A DNA stretch of 64,000 nt from Arcuatula senhousia (taxonomy: Eukaryota > Mollusca > Bivalvia > Mytilida > Mytilidae). The translations under genes were made by a program, and so were the position numbers. Position 1 is the first letter of the stretch; each line of letters starts with the position of its first letter. The DNA is taken from positions 26,886,602 through 26,950,601 of the forward strand of contig OZ020313.1 in assembly GCA_963971305.1 (NCBI GenBank), written 5' to 3'. Under the pieces are notes generated by a model. The model worked only from the letters and a program-made list of their open reading frames with translations. It was not told where the DNA came from and did not search any database. Of this stretch, positions 19,558-30,426 are shown one piece after another.

Positions 19558-22311
19558 AAAAAAAAATTTTGAACACAACTTCCGGCTCCGGACGCGGGCG
19601 GGTTTCCGGTAAATGCGGGCGGAAGAAATTTATATTTTTTTCTTAAGGAAACAATTTCACATGCGGGCGGTCCGACGAACAAGTAATTAATTCGGCATGG
19701 CCTTATAAGCACTTGTGTAAAATGATATTTTAGAAAAATAGTATGAAAATGCTGACGTGTGTTAATGCTAACGTGACGTGCAGGAAACAAAACTATGAGA
19801 ACTGAGGGAAGGGAGACAGAAATGTATAATTTTTCCTGGTTTGAAAAAAAAAGACCAACATCAACACCCTCTATCTGTATTAGTTTATAATCAAAAGGAA
19901 ATTTCGTCAACAAATTTCATATCTTTACTTCCCACTAGCCATCCGCTAACAAGTTAAAAGTTCCGGTTTGAAAAATACAGTTACAATTGAGATATATATC
20001 GGATATTTGAGGCAGTTATACTTAAGAATACATGTAAAGCATACAAATATATGTACTAGTATTAGTAAAGCTATTACAAAATGCCACTATTTTTTTAGTC
20101 TAATAATAATAAGGCTCTTCGTGGGCATCTTGGATTACTGAGAAATTTTTAAGGTGATTACAAGTCATTTTTGAGTGGGATTACTTGAATACAAATCATT
20201 TTTGAGTGATAACTTGATTACAAGTCATTTTTCAGTGATTACTTGATTACAAGTCATTTTTCGGTGATTATTCGATTCCAACGCACAGCCCATTCTTGAT
20301 TACTTTAGTTTTCGAAGGTTTTTTTAAAGAAGTGATTTCAAGTCAATAATAATGATTATCAAATGAAAACTAAATGATTACTTTATTCCTAGAAACCCCC
20401 ATGCGGAGCCCCATTAATATTACACAGGAGATGATCAAAAGGCATAGGACATTTAGCCCGTCAACTAAAGTCTTAAATGACCCTTTCTTATCCGCATGGA
20501 CAGCCCTCTGTATAAGAAACTAAAAGGGCATGACCCCCTTCTAGCAACATCTTATTAGTTCCAAAATTACAGAATGTTGGTTCTATGATGATTTTAATTT
20601 ATTCAAACACTGATGCATATGTGTACGTGTATAAAGATTCTTTGTAATATCATTCAAAGAAAAGTACTTAGTATAATGGCTAGTATAGTACCCCATTTTC
20701 TCTAATCAATCAACCATGAAGATGATGTGACAGATATATTTCATGGTGATGGTGGGTCATATCCTGGTGCATATATATGAACATAAACTTCATAATGACT
20801 TCGGATATATATAATGTTCCCTAATGGTGTCGCAACTTGTTACACGTGGAAGTAGGTCAACCCAATTTGGGACCAAAGAACTGGTGGACAAACAGATTTA
20901 CAGACCTGAAGACGAAGTAGCGATCATCTATCACCTAGGCTTAAAAATCCTGTGGTGAACCCTGCACTGTCCCCTAAATGGCTTATTTAAACCTACATAT
21001 GTAGTCAGGGCACAAACTTGAGTACCATGAAAACTAAGAGATTGAGCACCCAGGTAAATACAATTCATTGTGCTTTATGCTTAAGCTGTATACCAACTTT
21101 GAAATTAATCTCTTTAGTAGAAGCTGAGAACTTGTATGAATATCGATGGACAGAAAGACAAGATGCCCTTTTGTTGAGTGGATTGGGTATTACACATTGT
21201 ACACTATAAGATTCTGATACTCCAACTTCTCTTTTTACTAAGCCCATTAATTGTCGGAATAAACTGCAAAGTTATTAAATTTTGTCTAAGACTATCGTGA
21301 CTAAACTACTACAATGTATAACTAAGTACTGGGGAAAAAGAAAATTGTTATACTGTGCATTTTTACCTTGCTTTACTAATGCTTTAAAATCGCTGGTGTA
21401 CAGGTTTCTCTTGACAGTGGTGATTGTTCATGCAAAGATTGGCTTCTAATGCAATTGTCTAGACCGTTTCATGCCATTTTTGATTCAAAAGTTCCATGTT
21501 ATCTTTAACAAGCACGCTTTGACTTTTTTTTTATCAAATTGGGTTTGTATTCTTTTCACACTTATGAAAACATTAAGTCATTTGATCTTGTTGATTGATA
21601 TATCAGCTCTGACACATTGATACTAGTTGCTTATATATACATGTATTACTTGTATCCTTTGAGCTTCAAATTTTCAGTATTTACTGTTAAATTAACCATT
21701 CTGAGTTAGGTACCAAGTTGTACGAGTGTCACATAAGGTTTCATGCATGTCCAACTTAGCACATTAATTAGAGCTAAGCATATCTTCATTCATTGCCATT
21801 GAGGTCTTGGGATAATAAATGAACAGACAGACGGACAGACAAAAACAATAAGTCCCTTTTACATAGTTTGGTAGAACATGTTAAATGGGCATCAAATTTG
21901 TCTCCAATATATTTACAGACGGACGGACAAAAACAATAAGTCCGTTTTACACAGTTTGGCAGGACATGTTGAATGGGCATCAAAATTTGTCTAATTGAAT
22001 AAATTTTTAACTAACAGACTACAGATATCATGCAAAAAATCATGCTTTCAACAATGCCACTAAACATTCCAACAGGTTCAAATTAATTTCATTCTACAAA
22101 GAAACCCTTATAAAACGAACCCCTTTTGGAACTGAAAAATTTTGTCAGAATAGACAGATGTTTGTTTAGGCCAAATAAATAGTTTATGTATGTGAGTTTC
22201 CTGTTTCTCTAACTACCCTCTTTTTTTATGCCTACCAAAACATTTTTTTTATTGCCATCTTTGCTTGAGCACTGTTGAACTTGAAATTTACCTGCCATTC
22301 GCTAAAGGTGA
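19558..22311. other. no recognisable gene; two small tandem repeats
   Basis: 20155-20285 holds a minisatellite of roughly 30-bp units (GATTACAAGTCATTTTT at 20156, 20216 and 20245, degraded copy near 20185). 21815-21985 is an imperfect two-copy tandem of about 83 bp with ACAAAAACAATAAGTCC preceded by CAGACGGAC, resembling the GGAC-rich ends of the F elements. 20870-21020 has words (GGGACCAAAGAACTGGTGGA) typical of dispersed repeats. No coding exon seen. Confidence 0.4.
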
Positions 22312-22427
22312 AACAAGAATATGTCTAATGAACATAATTCCCCATCTTGCAACATTTTGGACAGACGGACAAACAGACCAGAATACTATATCCCCCCTTC
22401 ATTTGTAGATGGGGCATAAAAATAAAA
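22312..22427 (+). repeat. monomer-less copy of family F2
   Basis: AACAAGAATATGTCTAATGA, CATAATTCCCCATCTTGCAA, GACAGACGGACAAACAGACC, then TTTGTAGATGGGGCATAAAA. Both F2 ends, no monomer. Confidence 0.7.
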
Positions 22428-22440
22428 TACACTTGAAATT

Positions 22441-22543
22441 GGCTTAAGGACATAATGCCCCATCATGCAACATTTGGGACAGATGGACAGACCTAAACAC
22501 TAAATACATGTACCACCTACTTTCGTAAATGGGGCATAAAAAA
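22441..22543 (+). repeat. monomer-less copy of family F2 (5' end truncated)
   Basis: ACATAATGCCCCATCATGCA then GACAGATGGACAGACC and TTTCGTAAATGGGGCATAAA. Lies 14 bp after the preceding copy. Confidence 0.65.
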
Positions 22544-22847
22544 AAATAAATGCCTACCCATCTACTCTTTTTTTTTCAAACATGATACAGGAAACACACA
22601 TACTTTTTCATTTGGTCTAATACTTGTTTAAAATTATTTAAAAGTAAGAGGGCCTTTGAAAGACCTGCTTATGTAGGTTTCAGTTCAAATACATGCATTT
22701 AATTGTACACCTCTAACCTTAGTGGTTCATGCAAAGGAGATACAGGGGGTTAGACACTTAAAATACATCAAGCTGTCCAGAAGAGACTACAGCTTAAGCT
22801 GTTGTGGGAGCCATATGATTTCATGCAACAAAAAGTCCATTTAAGTC

Positions 22848-22955
22848 ATGAGGAATATGTCAAAAGACATAATGCCCCATTTCACAACATTTGAAACAGA
22901 TGAGATGAAAGAACCCAAACACTATATGCCCTCTACTTTCATAGATGGGGCATAT
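22848..22955 (+). repeat. monomer-less copy of family F2
   Basis: GGAATATGTCAAAAGACATA, ATGCCCCATTTCACAACATT, and a 3' hairpin ATGCCCTCTActttcATAGATGGGGCAT. Confidence 0.7.
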
Positions 22956-23582
22956 AGTGTTTGCCCAATTTTGTTAAATAGGGAGTAAACGAGTCAGTGA
23001 TTGACATTAAATTGAATTTCACCCTATGAGACCCCATGCTGATGCTGTATACCAAATATCGAAAGACTGGGATTAATTAAAAGTAGTTGCTGAAAATGAT
23101 AACTCTGATGCAGCCTGAAAAAACAAACCTTGTCTCATTCCAACTTCACATGCCATTACTAAGTAATGGTTCCCTCCTATGAACAAATCAAGAGTTCACA
23201 AGACCTTAATTCTACTAATATTCTTGTCAAGGTAAAATCTAAAGGCTTCATATTATCTTAACATGTATCTAGTCCATAGGTTTTAGACAAAGACTCTCTT
23301 ATCTTGCAAATCTTTATTGCAACTGTCCAGCCTTAGTTCTGCAATGCATTACTGGTAATCAAACTGACTTTGTCTGCTGTTCTTCATGTTCATTACTGTC
23401 ATAGACATTTGAGATTGACTTGTATCATTGTTCAGTTAGTTTTTTTATTTATTAGCAAGGTTTTGCTATTTAAGGAAATATTATTACTATTGTAAGCATA
23501 TAAGCAGCAGATCTGAAGCTCTTTTGGTCCATAAAAATGGTAGAAATGCCCGATAAGCTCCAAAGCTATACCTCAATTTGAA

Positions 23583-24149
23583 CAGTCAGGGAGATCATCA
23601 AAATAAGTTATAATTTTTATAACTGATTTAGGTTATCTGAATTTAAAAAGATAACCATTTTCAGTTACTTTTGTTAAATTGATCACTTTCAAACCTACAA
23701 ATTTTCATAGTTAGTGTATTTTCCCCCACTAGGCTTAATTTTTTCTGCATTAATTGAACTTTAAACTGTGTAGTTCAGCTATGAGTTTGAAATTGCAAGC
23801 TTATCTTATTGGTACGCAAGCCTCTCAAAGATGATGCCCATGGGAAATTAAAATGTCATTATCACAGCACCAGTGCTTAGATAATGATTTCCAATAGATA
23901 AACCTTGTAAAGTCATTGATAATCTATCAATTAAGATCAAAACTTTAGATTTAAGATTAGAATTAAAAGAAAATTTTACACTTTTGTAAAATTAGTCATT
24001 TTAAGCAAAAAAATAGAAAAATAACTGAAACTGGTTACATTTTTAAAAAAATCAAGGGAAGTAACTCAAATTTGACTAGAAAAGTACAAATAAGTAACCT
24101 AGAATGGTTATAAAAAAATTATAACTGTTTTTGATGATCTCCCTGACTG
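23583..24149. mobile_element. 567-bp MITE, TIR CAGTCAGGGAGATCATC, TSD TTGAA
   Basis: The left end CAGTCAGGGAGATCATC is the exact inverse of the right end GATGATCTCCCTGACTG. Weaker complementarity (TTATAA words, GGTTA) extends inward for tens of bases. TTGAA lies immediately outside both ends. The interior is AT-rich without an ORF. A non-autonomous cut-and-paste element; superfamily not assigned. Confidence 0.8.
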
Positions 24150-27095
24150 TTGAAACTAAAACAATAATATTTTTGTAAGTTATGTTATAGAACAAAAAGA
24201 TTTTTTTTTTAAAGAACAGCATATTTTGATAAGACAAGTAATGTGAGATTGAATTTTATCAGCTTCCAACCATGATTATTAAGATTCAGGTGCATAGTCA
24301 GTGATACTGTCTAGTGCCAAAATTATCCTCATTCATCATAGAATGATTTAAATTTTGTGGGCCACTGTTGACTTTTTTTTAAAGCTGGAACATACACCTA
24401 AGCAACAAACATGAGGGTGTGGATGGGGTTTAAAGAATAGAGAGATAATTGCTTTAAAAAAATAAGATATTAAGAATACACTGTAATGGTCTGAAATATG
24501 GAGAAAACTAAAAAAGAGAAAAGTGAATCTAAAAATATAAAAATAAATAAAAATTTGTCAAGAATTTTAAAGAATATACATGTAGAAGAAATTTTTAATC
24601 AGGGAATACAGAATTTAGGACACCCCATTCACACCCTTTGGTGAAAAATCTAGAAGGCAAATTATTTAAGTGCAGACTCAGGAAAAAAGGTTGATATCTT
24701 GTCGTTTGTCAATAAGTGTGTAGTGCACAAGAGAGAATGAAATTGTTCAATGTGCCTCATAACATAGACCTGTATATAAAGGTCTATGCTCATAATAATG
24801 GAAAATTTCTACTAAATAAAATATTTCCGGTTTTCGAGACGACACCATTTGTGAACTTTGAGAGGCGCGGTTAGATCTAATTTATCCAACTTGTTATAGT
24901 CGTTTTATGTCCATTAACTACATAAGAAATTAATTATTTAAGATAGACAAATTACAAACCCCAGACAAAAAATGTCGACGTAGAGAAGTAATTCACCTGT
25001 AGTGTGAATACACAAAAATTTTAAATCCAATATGTCGTGGTCGGCGAAACGTTCACTTCCTCAACTTGCTATTTTAGTTGTGTATAGGCCTCTATTCGAC
25101 AATAAAGGGGTCTTAAATAGACGAATGAAGCAATAAACTTACCTTTAGATAAATGTAAAACAAAAACAGCTGACCGGAGTCCGTCAAATCTACAAAGTTA
25201 TTCAGATAAATTAGTACATCTAAAACGGAAGTTGGAAGTCTACAAGTACTTTCCGAGTCTAAACGCCTTGTGCGGCTTGTCAGACAAATATTTGATAACA
25301 AATGAAGCGTAAACTTATATCTTAAGATATGTGAAAAAGAATTTGACCTCTCTGAGCCTTGAAATATCAAAATTACACTAAGAAAATGCTAGAAAAGTAT
25401 GAGTCAACTCACGTGTGTAATGTCAGATATTAAAGGGGGAGACCGGATGCATTGCGCATGCGGCAATGTGGATGCGTAACTTACACACCTCTCATTTGCA
25501 TAAAAGCAATTACTAAAATATCTTCTTTTAGTTTTTATGCAAAAATATTTAAATAAAAATAAGTAAGAGGTTTTTAAAAATAAGCTGCGTACTTTTTAGA
25601 GACAGCAATAATTTTGTTTTAAAAATGCCTAAGAAAAAGGGGGAACCATAAAAAAGGGGGTGCTGAAGAGTATTGTTGAGAGTAAATTAACAGAGTGCAG
25701 AATAAAGATAATCAAAATACCACAAGTCTCAATAAACACTTAGTTTAGCCGAATTAGAAAACAATATTTAGGCAAGTGTCAGGGGCGGGGATGAGGGGTA
25801 TGCTTCCATTGTAAGTGGTCGTACTACATATGTACGATGATGTATCGCAAAACAAGGTCTGTTTTTCACAATTTTTTATTTATGAAGAGGCTCATAATTT
25901 TCAATCCTGTTAAGAACTTGTTTATAAATTGACTTTAAAATGTGAGTAAAACCGATGATGCGGCAACATCGGTTTATCGACATGTCATTTTTATTTGTTC
26001 ATTATTTCCGAAGTTTTGAAAAATACGGATAAAACCGAACTATACATCATTGAAAAAGCATGAAAATGACTATATTTGACTGCACAATATCTGTGGCAGG
26101 GCATGCTAAAATATGGTTTTGTATTTTTTTAAGTCATGCATGATGATCGTCCACGGTTTGAAACGGGGCGAATCTTATTTGCACATAGGTATGCAGCTTA
26201 GGAGAGTAACCCCCGCCCCCTAGGGATAAGTTTAGTCGAGCCATTGGTATGCCATCAAACAAAGAAATAAGACAGAATGATGTTCCTTAAGTTTTTGAGC
26301 CTTATATATACTATCTTTGTCAGTATGTATATACTATATATGTCTTTTCACAGAGAAGTTTTTTTGGAGATCAATTAAAAGATATACTACAGCTATCAAA
26401 GAAATTATCTAAAATTATGAATGCATACTTGAAGCTGCAAATTTATTTTAAAACCAGGATATATGTTTGCCTGTATGACACGTGAAATTGAAAGGAGTAT
26501 ACTCTTAATGTGATTTTTCCGTTCAAAGTTTTTTTTTACGTTCGAAATTTTGTCCTTAAAATATAAAAACAACTTATATCGTGTAGTAACTGAATATACC
26601 GCCTACAAAGTTTATAAAATTTATAAATTTATAATTTATAAAAAGAACAATTTCTGTAAATATTCAGTTTTAGTCCGGCATCATATATATCATGACTAAA
26701 TTCACTTTATTGATATAAGATTATTTGTGAAAAGATTAAACGTTCAAAGTTGACCAAACCCTCGTACTATTTGTTCTAATAGATTTATGATCTCTTTAAA
26801 ATTTGACAAGATCACATTTACTATAAAACAAACAAGCATTATCTTTAGCGAACGTATCATTATCTAAATGATTTTATATTGTACCAAATGTAACGAGCAC
26901 ATAGTACATGTAGTATATGTGTAAAACCGGATATTAAACTTTACATGTATATGTGTTATGAGGCGTTATTACGGATACAATGGTGTATTTAAATTCATGC
27001 CCATCTTTTATAAATTCAACCAGATATTTGCTTTGAAAGCTTATAAAACTTTAACGAAATTATAGCCAACTTTTAGAATCAAGAAAATTATAAAA
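24150..27095. other. no recognisable gene; possible isolated 5' exon
   Basis: AT-rich with one GC-richer island around 24830-25060 and 25420-25490. On the minus strand an open frame 25370 to 25143 ends at a consensus donor (AAG|GTAAGT, plus 25137-25142). It could be a first exon of a minus-strand gene, perhaps a distant 5' exon of profilin A, but nothing in its translation is recognisable. The rest shows nothing supported. Confidence 0.3.
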
Positions 27096-28183
27096 AACTA
27101 GATAATGTGTCTATGAGCCACAGGATGGCCCTCCCGTTCTTGAAATATCATTGACCGTCAATGTGTATTACCTGGGATATGGACCTTTACCAAGAAATTG
27201 ATCAAAAGTGTTCATGTGTAAAATATAGGTCGCTGTGACCTTATTTCTGATGGGTGGTGCCATGTACCAAGACTCATCGAGAAGTGAAATATTATTGACC
27301 CCTAACATGTAGTATTCAAGATATCGACCTTAACCAAGAACTTAACCAAAGTCATTAATGCGTAAATATAGGTCACAGTGACCTCATTTCTAGTGGATGG
27401 TGTCACTTTACCCAAGACACATCTAGTGGTGAAATATCATTGACCCCCAACATCAAGTATCCAAGTTATGGACCTTAACCAAGAACTTAACCGAAGTCTT
27501 TCATGCATAAAATATAGATCACAGTGACCTAATTTTTATTGGGTGGTGTCATGTTACCCAAGACACATCTAGTGGTGAAATACCATTGACCATCAACATG
27601 TAGTATCTGAGATATGGACCTTAACCAAGAACTTAACCAAGTTCATTCATGCGTAAAATATAGGTCACAGTGACCTAATTTCTAGTGGGTGGTGTCACCT
27701 TACCTAAGACACATCTAGTAGTGAAATATCATTGACCCCCAACATCTAGTATCCAAGTTATGGACCTTAACCAAGAACTTAACCGAAGTCATTCATGCGT
27801 AAAATTTAGGTCACAGTGACCTCATTTCTAGTGGGTGGTGTCACCTAACCTAAGACACATCTAGTAGTGAAATATCATTGACCCCGAACATCTAGTATCC
27901 AAGTTATGGACCTTAACCAAGAACTTAACCGAAGTCATTCATGCATAAAATATAGGTCAAAGTGACCTAATTTCTAGTGGGTGGTGTAGCCCTACCCAAG
28001 ACCCATCTGGTGGTGAAATATCGTTGACCCCCAACATCTAGTATCCAAGTAATGGACCTTAACCAAGAACTTAACCAAAGTGTTACGGACGGACGTACGG
28101 ACGTACGGACGTACGGACGGACGGACGGACGGACAAGGGTAAAACTATATGTCCGATCCACATACGTGGTCGGGCCATAAAAA
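27096..28183 (+). repeat. 146-bp tandem element (family F3, copy B) with ERE-type palindromes
   Basis: Starts AACTAGATAATGTGTC and shares the 5' sequence CTATGAGCCACAGGATGGCC with copy A. Palindrome positions: 27227 (one half-site mismatch), 27370 perfect, 27516 (one mismatch), 27662 perfect, 27808 perfect, 27954 (both half-sites perfect, spacer AAG). Spacing from 27370 on is exactly 146 bp. It ends with ACGGACGTACGG repeats (28083-28133) and the same 3' hairpin CCGATCCACatacGTGGTCGG then GCCATAAAA. It lies about 0.5 kb downstream of the profilin B stop. Confidence 0.9.
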
Positions 28184-28605
28184 ATAACTTGTTTATGAAC
28201 AGAAGATCTGGAAACGCACAGTTAAACCGTCAATGGGATATAGGACAAAGATTTAATGGGAATGCAGCCGAAATGCAATAGGAAGCCATGAACTGAGATA
28301 ACTCTATCCCCCTTACAAAGCAGCTTAAAAAAAAACGCAACATGCCACAAGCGGTTGGGTCTAGGATGCTGTATTTAATATACGATAATCCAATAGAACC
28401 AAACGCCTGTGCAACATACCACAACACTGAAACGCTAATCTTCCTGATTTTTTACACTTTAAAAACATAAACGATTGGTTAAACTAGGTTTTAAAAATGG
28501 TATCAAAAGGCCTCTTTTATTGCACAATCATCTTTTAAAACTCAAATTATTCTTTTACAATATGCCTGCATTGATTGACGAAAATATTGAGATTAAAATT
28601 TCATA
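28184..28605. other. no gene; region beyond profilin B poly(A) signal
   Basis: AT-rich spacer between the F3 element and the profilin B 3' end; nothing supported. Confidence 0.4.
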
Positions 28606-28611
28606 TTTATT
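28606..28611 (-). terminator. poly(A) signal AATAAA for profilin B
   Basis: The minus strand reads AATAAA about 90 bases after the profilin B stop codon, a plausible cleavage/polyadenylation signal. Confidence 0.5.
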
Positions 28612-28700
28612 GCATTCGAATTCGTTCCATGATCTTTTATGAAGAAAAAATTGTCACTTTAGATATTTCACAGTCATTCAAAAGTTTTTGTTAATTCAAA

Positions 28701-29123
28701 TTACATTCCTAGACCCTCTAAATAATCAGCAATAGCTCCAACAGCTTTATTCACATTGCCTTGTTGTCCGCCTTCTTTAGTATGGGCGATAACAATGGCG
28801 GTCTTTGTTGCTTGTAACGTGATCGCGCCATTATCCTTAAGCTTTCCAAAAACTGTTTTCCTGTCCTCTTCTCTAAGAAACTGATATTTTTTTCCTCCGG
28901 CCATGATCCCTGATGTCATGAAGGATGAGAAGTCTTTGGATTTGAATGTCTTTGCAATGTTTGCAGCCTCTTGTGATGATAGTTTGAAAGCCATGGCGTG
29001 GCCATCTGTTGTCCACTTGCTGCCTCCGTCTACGCCTATGATACAAGCCTTGTCAGCATGGGGGCTTCCAGCAGAATCCTTGCTGTGTCCGGCGAGATTA
29101 TCAAGGTAGCTATCCCAAGACAT
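28701..29123 (-). CDS. profilin (paralogue B)
   Basis: 140 residues with the full profilin signature: MSWDSYLDNL (Trp3, Tyr6), DKACIIGVDGGSKWTT, KYQFLREED, and the C-terminal TKTAIVIAHTKEGGQQGN with helix IADYLEGLGM. Predicted cytosolic actin-monomer and poly-proline binding protein. The coding region is one exon. Immediately upstream on the minus strand a T-run ends in CAG (TTTTTTTTTCAG|AATAAAATG), so as in paralogue A there is an intron in the 5'UTR at nearly the same place, evidence of a shared ancestral structure. Same strand as paralogue A and about 16 kb away, a tandem duplication since diverged to about 70% identity. It has one cysteine (residue 27), a more conventional composition than paralogue A. 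Poly(A) signal at 28606-28611. Confidence 0.95.
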   Translation of the reverse strand: MSWDSYLDNLAGHSKDSAGSPHADKACIIGVDGGSKWTTDGHAMAFKLSSQEAANIAKTFKSKDFSSFMTSGIMAGGKKYQFLREEDRKTVFGKLKDNGAITLQATKTAIVIAHTKEGGQQGNVNKAVGAIADYLEGLGM

Positions 29124-29814
29124 TTTTATTCTGAAAAAAAAAACGGTTATACTAAAATATGGTCAAAGAGGGATAACTCTATCCTAATTGCTTGGAAACA
29201 TTGTGATGCAAATAAAAAAATATTACAAAATTATTAAATAAATACAAATTACAAAAGTTATTGCAGGAATCTGATTGCCTTTGGCCGATTAGATAAAAAA
29301 AAATGTTTTTTGTCTGATAAAGGTAAAATAACTAAAGTATTTGACTGTTGAAACTACGTCCAGTACTACCTCTTTATCCTTTTAAATTAGCAATATAATT
29401 ATTGTTCACTTTATACATTTGGTACATTTGTAAATTTTTGCTTTGTGAAAAAGAAAAAAAATACAAAAATGAGACGAATAATCCTAATAAATCAATTTAT
29501 AATGATTGTCTGTTATCACTTTTGGTATTTTGAATTGTCATTATACCATATATTCCATATCCCTTCATATTTATATATTTTTTTCTTATCCGGTTTTTTT
29601 TTCTCACAAAAATATGAGTCCGAAGTATTGCAGAGTAAATACGAGCAGAATGTCAAAGCACGCAACTAGATTCCTAATCTGCAAAAGACTTTCCTCCTAT
29701 GCAAACATGACAAAGAACACTGAGAACTTGGAGCAAGCCTTAATTGGAACTTTTGTAGATACTGAATGTTCTGTCGACTTGATTCTCCATCTCCAGTCTC
29801 TATATAACTTTTTC
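29124..29814. other. profilin B 5' region, no exon placed
   Basis: Intron-like AT-rich sequence upstream of the coding exon. The 5'UTR exon could not be located. Plus-strand open frames at 29445-29820 lack any recognisable domain. Confidence 0.35.
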
Positions 29815-30070
29815 ATATAGAATATAGGACTTTTTTATTTTGAGATCGATTTTATCACTTGTGTCGGTGAACCCGAAGGCTGAACCATAAAACAAGTGAT
29901 AAAGTCGATCTCAAAATCAAAAAGTCATATATTCTCTTTATCGGTAATTAATTGTGACGTAACGTACTGACCCGATTAATTTCGGTGATACACACCTGTT
30001 CGTGAGACAGACTTTATCCAGGACACATCAAAGGAAAAATGTACTAATTACCGATAATTCATTATATAGG
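29815..30070. repeat. foldback sequence with nested inverted repeats
   Basis: Arms of about 40 nt (29823-29862 and 29892-29931) pair almost perfectly (TTTGAGATCGA(T/C)TTTATCACTTGT) around a 29-nt loop that itself contains GGTGAACCCGAAGG. A second, wider inverted pair is TTATCGGTAATTA (about 29939) with TAATTACCGATAA (about 30045). No ORF. Confidence 0.75.
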
Positions 30071-30225
30071 AAAAAATATTAAGAGACGTAAGATTCAAAC
30101 AGCATTTCATCGATTTCATAATTGTTTTAAATTGCTATTTTCATTGAATCGTTAAGTTTTTTTTTAAATTTATTTAATAAGCTTTCATTATAAACCAATA
30201 TATTACAATATGATCTAGTATTTGT

Positions 30226-30426
30226 GTGGCTCCCGCAGGGTTAAAAACGACCTGCGACCTGAGGGCTTTTTAAGAGCGACTTCCGACCTATACTTCATAA
30301 AATCGACCTATGCCAAAAAACGACCTGCGACCTCCGCCAAAATATGCCTTTTAAAAGCGACCTTGCGACCTCAAGCCCCTTTTAAAAGCGACCTTGCGAC
30401 CTGAGAGGGTACCCTGCGGGAGCCCC
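30226..30426. mobile_element. 201-bp MITE, TIR G(T/G)GGCTCCCGCAGGGT, TSD ATTTGT
   Basis: Left end GTGGCTCCCGCAGGGT and right end ACCCTGCGGGAGCCCC are inverted. ATTTGT flanks both ends (30220-30225, 30427-30432). The interior consists largely of reiterated (A)GCGACCTTGCGACCT words with TTTTAAA spacers. Confidence 0.8.

Noticed and set aside
19452..19913. 153-residue minus-strand open frame
   Set aside because: Half lies in the TIR of the inverted-repeat element; no domain and no conservation with copy B.
25143..25370. First exon of a minus-strand gene
   Set aside because: Only a good donor and an open frame; no partner exon or recognisable protein, so not called as a gene.
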